Positions 62,762 through 64,000 of a stretch of DNA of 64,000 nucleotides are shown here, in pieces. The position numbers and the translations under genes were made by a program. The number at the start of each line of letters is the position of its first letter. Within the stretch, counting starts at the first letter, position 1. The notes beneath the pieces are model-generated. The model saw only the letters and a list, made by a program, of their open reading frames with translations, was not told the DNA's origin and did no database searches. Origin of the DNA: Cohaesibacter haloalkalitolerans (GTDB taxonomy: Bacteria > Pseudomonadota > Alphaproteobacteria > Rhizobiales > Cohaesibacteraceae). The DNA is taken from NCBI RefSeq assembly GCF_003574655.1, contig NZ_QNUM01000006.1:1-64000 (forward strand). Reading direction: 5' to 3'.

Positions 62762-64000
62762 ATGACCATGGCAGCAAAGAGTTTTCTGAGCGATATGCTT
62801 CAGCGCATTGCGAACGCAGGGCCCTTCCTGTCAACCAAGGCGGCGCTGTCGGCAGATCAGCTGATCCCGCTGTGCAAGGAGCTTGTTGGTGACAAGGGCG
62901 AAGCCTCCGGCCTGAAGAATGCCTTGAAGATTCTCGATATCTATGAAGCTGCCACACCGGAAGAGCGCCATGCCTTTTTCGTGAAAGTGTCCGAGGAATT
63001 TGGCGTCGACCACGAGATGCTCTCCAAGGCGGTTGCCGCCTGGGAGCCCGGCGATCAGGCATCTGCCCGCGATCTGTATTTTGCCGCCGAGCCGAAGAGC
63101 CAGGAGCTGATCCGGCGTCTCAACCGGGTGCCCGGCGCCACGGCCCGCATCGTCAACATGCGCGCCGACCTTCTGGCCCATGTCAAGGACGAGCCCGAAC
63201 TGAAGGGGCTTGATCATGACTTCCAGCATCTGTTCTCGTCCTGGTTCAACCGCGGTTTTCTTGAGATCGAACGGATCGACTGGTCCACGTCGGCAGCAAT
63301 TCTGGAAAAGATCATCGCCTATGAAGCCGTACACCGCATTCACGGCTGGGACGATCTGCGCCAGCGAGTGGCCGATCCGGACCGACGCCTGTTTGCCTTT
63401 TTCCATCCGGCCATGCCGAGCGATCCGCTGATCTTTGTCGAAGTGGCCTTGACCCGTGCCATTCCGAAATCCATCGCGTCCATTCTGGAGCAGGAGCGCG
63501 AGCGTGTCGATCCGCGCAGCGCGTCGGCTGCGATCTTCTATTCGATCTCCAACTGTCAGTTCGGCCTGCGGGGCATTTCCTTCGGCAACTTCCTCATCAA
63601 GCAGGTTGTCGCCGAATTGCAGAAGGAATTCCCGTCGCTGCATACCTTCGTGACCCTGTCGCCGGTGCCGGGCTTCCGCCGCTGGATCAAGAGTGCCATC
63701 GAAAGCGAAGATCCGCTCCTCAAGCCGGAAGAACGGACAGCCCTTGCCGCCCTTGGCGAGGACGAGGTTCCTGCCGACGAGTTTGTGGCTCCGCTTGCCG
63801 CCCGCTATTTGCTCAACGCGCGCAGCAAGAAGGGTACGGCTTTCGACCCGGTTGCCAATTTCCACCTCGGCAATGGCGCTATCCTGCACAAGGTTCACGC
63901 CAGCGCCGACCTGTCCGAACGCGGCAGGCGCATCAGCTGGGGTGTCATGGTCAATTATCTCTACGACGAGAACAAGATCGAGGAGCACCATCAGGCCTAC
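62762..64000 (+). CDS. Malonyl-CoA decarboxylase (partial, C-terminus cut by window end)
   Basis: 413 codons are visible from the ATG at 62762; a second ATG two codons later has AGAGG at a better distance. The N-terminal helical domain is followed by the GNAT-fold catalytic domain (DDLRQRVADPDRRLFAFFHP, PLIFVEVALTRAI, YSISNCQFGLRGISFGNFLI, VANFHLGNGAILHKVHASAD). The conserved Ser (SISNCQ) and His (NFHLGNG block) regions of known enzymes are present. It converts malonyl-CoA to acetyl-CoA. The gene appears intact up to the edge. Confidence 0.93.
   Translation, partial: MTMAAKSFLSDMLQRIANAGPFLSTKAALSADQLIPLCKELVGDKGEASGLKNALKILDIYEAATPEERHAFFVKVSEEFGVDHEMLSKAVAAWEPGDQASARDLYFAAEPKSQELIRRLNRVPGATARIVNMRADLLAHVKDEPELKGLDHDFQHLFSSWFNRGFLEIERIDWSTSAAILEKIIAYEAVHRIHGWDDLRQRVADPDRRLFAFFHPAMPSDPLIFVEVALTRAIPKSIASILEQERERVDPRSASAAIFYSISNCQFGLRGISFGNFLIKQVVAELQKEFPSLHTFVTLSPVPGFRRWIKSAIESEDPLLKPEERTALAALGEDEVPADEFVAPLAARYLLNARSKKGTAFDPVANFHLGNGAILHKVHASADLSERGRRISWGVMVNYLYDENKIEEHHQAY

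Noticed and set aside
1-64000. CRISPR arrays, rRNA genes and insertion sequences
   Set aside because: No short regularly spaced repeats, rRNA signatures, transposase frames or terminal inverted repeats were seen.

Overview
The window is chromosomal DNA from an alphaproteobacterium, most likely a marine member of the Hyphomicrobiales (Rhizobiales). The evidence is an ActS/ActR redox pair, MmcB, a BA14K-family protein, DUF2852, an NDUFA9-like protein, an FMN-riboswitch/RibN unit and a MaoC-phosphotransacetylase fusion. A Cohaesibacter-like organism would fit, but that is a guess from gene content. Glycyl-radical, acetate-kinase and ActSR genes suggest a facultative anaerobe. Most of the sequence is GC-rich and densely coding; a short segment beside tRNA-Leu (about 25.7-28.1 kb) is visibly poorer in GC.

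Layout. 1-10.5 kb: the N-terminal part of a giant repeat adhesin on the minus strand, facing a complete type I secretion set (two ABC subunits, HlyD-type adaptor, TolC-type outer membrane protein). 10.8-15.6 kb: a receiver-PAS-GGDEF-EAL protein and an RpfC-like hybrid kinase, plausibly controlling adhesion through c-di-GMP. 15.7-24.3 kb: flavoprotein, mmcB, actR/actS, DUF2852, FMN riboswitch and ribN, GH20 hexosaminidase. 24.3-28.1 kb: NDUFA9-like gene, tRNA-Leu(CAG) and a small accessory patch with a PD-(D/E)XK-like protein and gene remnants. 28.2-36.3 kb: CBS protein with an ArsB/NhaD transporter, MprF, DUF302 protein and a chemoreceptor.

36.3-53.9 kb is a catabolic region with three regulated modules. 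(i) A LacI-controlled sugar ABC importer operon contains its own clan GH-A glycosidase. (ii) A glycyl radical enzyme with its activase has an XRE-cupin regulator convergent to it; the enzyme has an unusual C-x-V-V-P active-site loop and no family I recognise. (iii) A GntR-controlled TRAP importer is followed by a 2-hydroxyacid dehydrogenase, a DHDPS/KDG-aldolase-like enzyme and a ribokinase-like kinase. Strong palindromes in the promoters of (ii) and (iii) look like the operators of their local regulators.

54.3-64 kb: phosphohexomutase, UDP-glucose dehydrogenase and a UDP-glucuronate epimerase-like gene (surface polysaccharide precursors), a BA14K protein, the MaoC-Pta/AckA acetate pathway, and the start of malonyl-CoA decarboxylase, which runs off the end. 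The strongest candidate for an undescribed system is module (ii). The unusual two-ABC secretion pair with its c-di-GMP/RpfC-like neighbours comes second.
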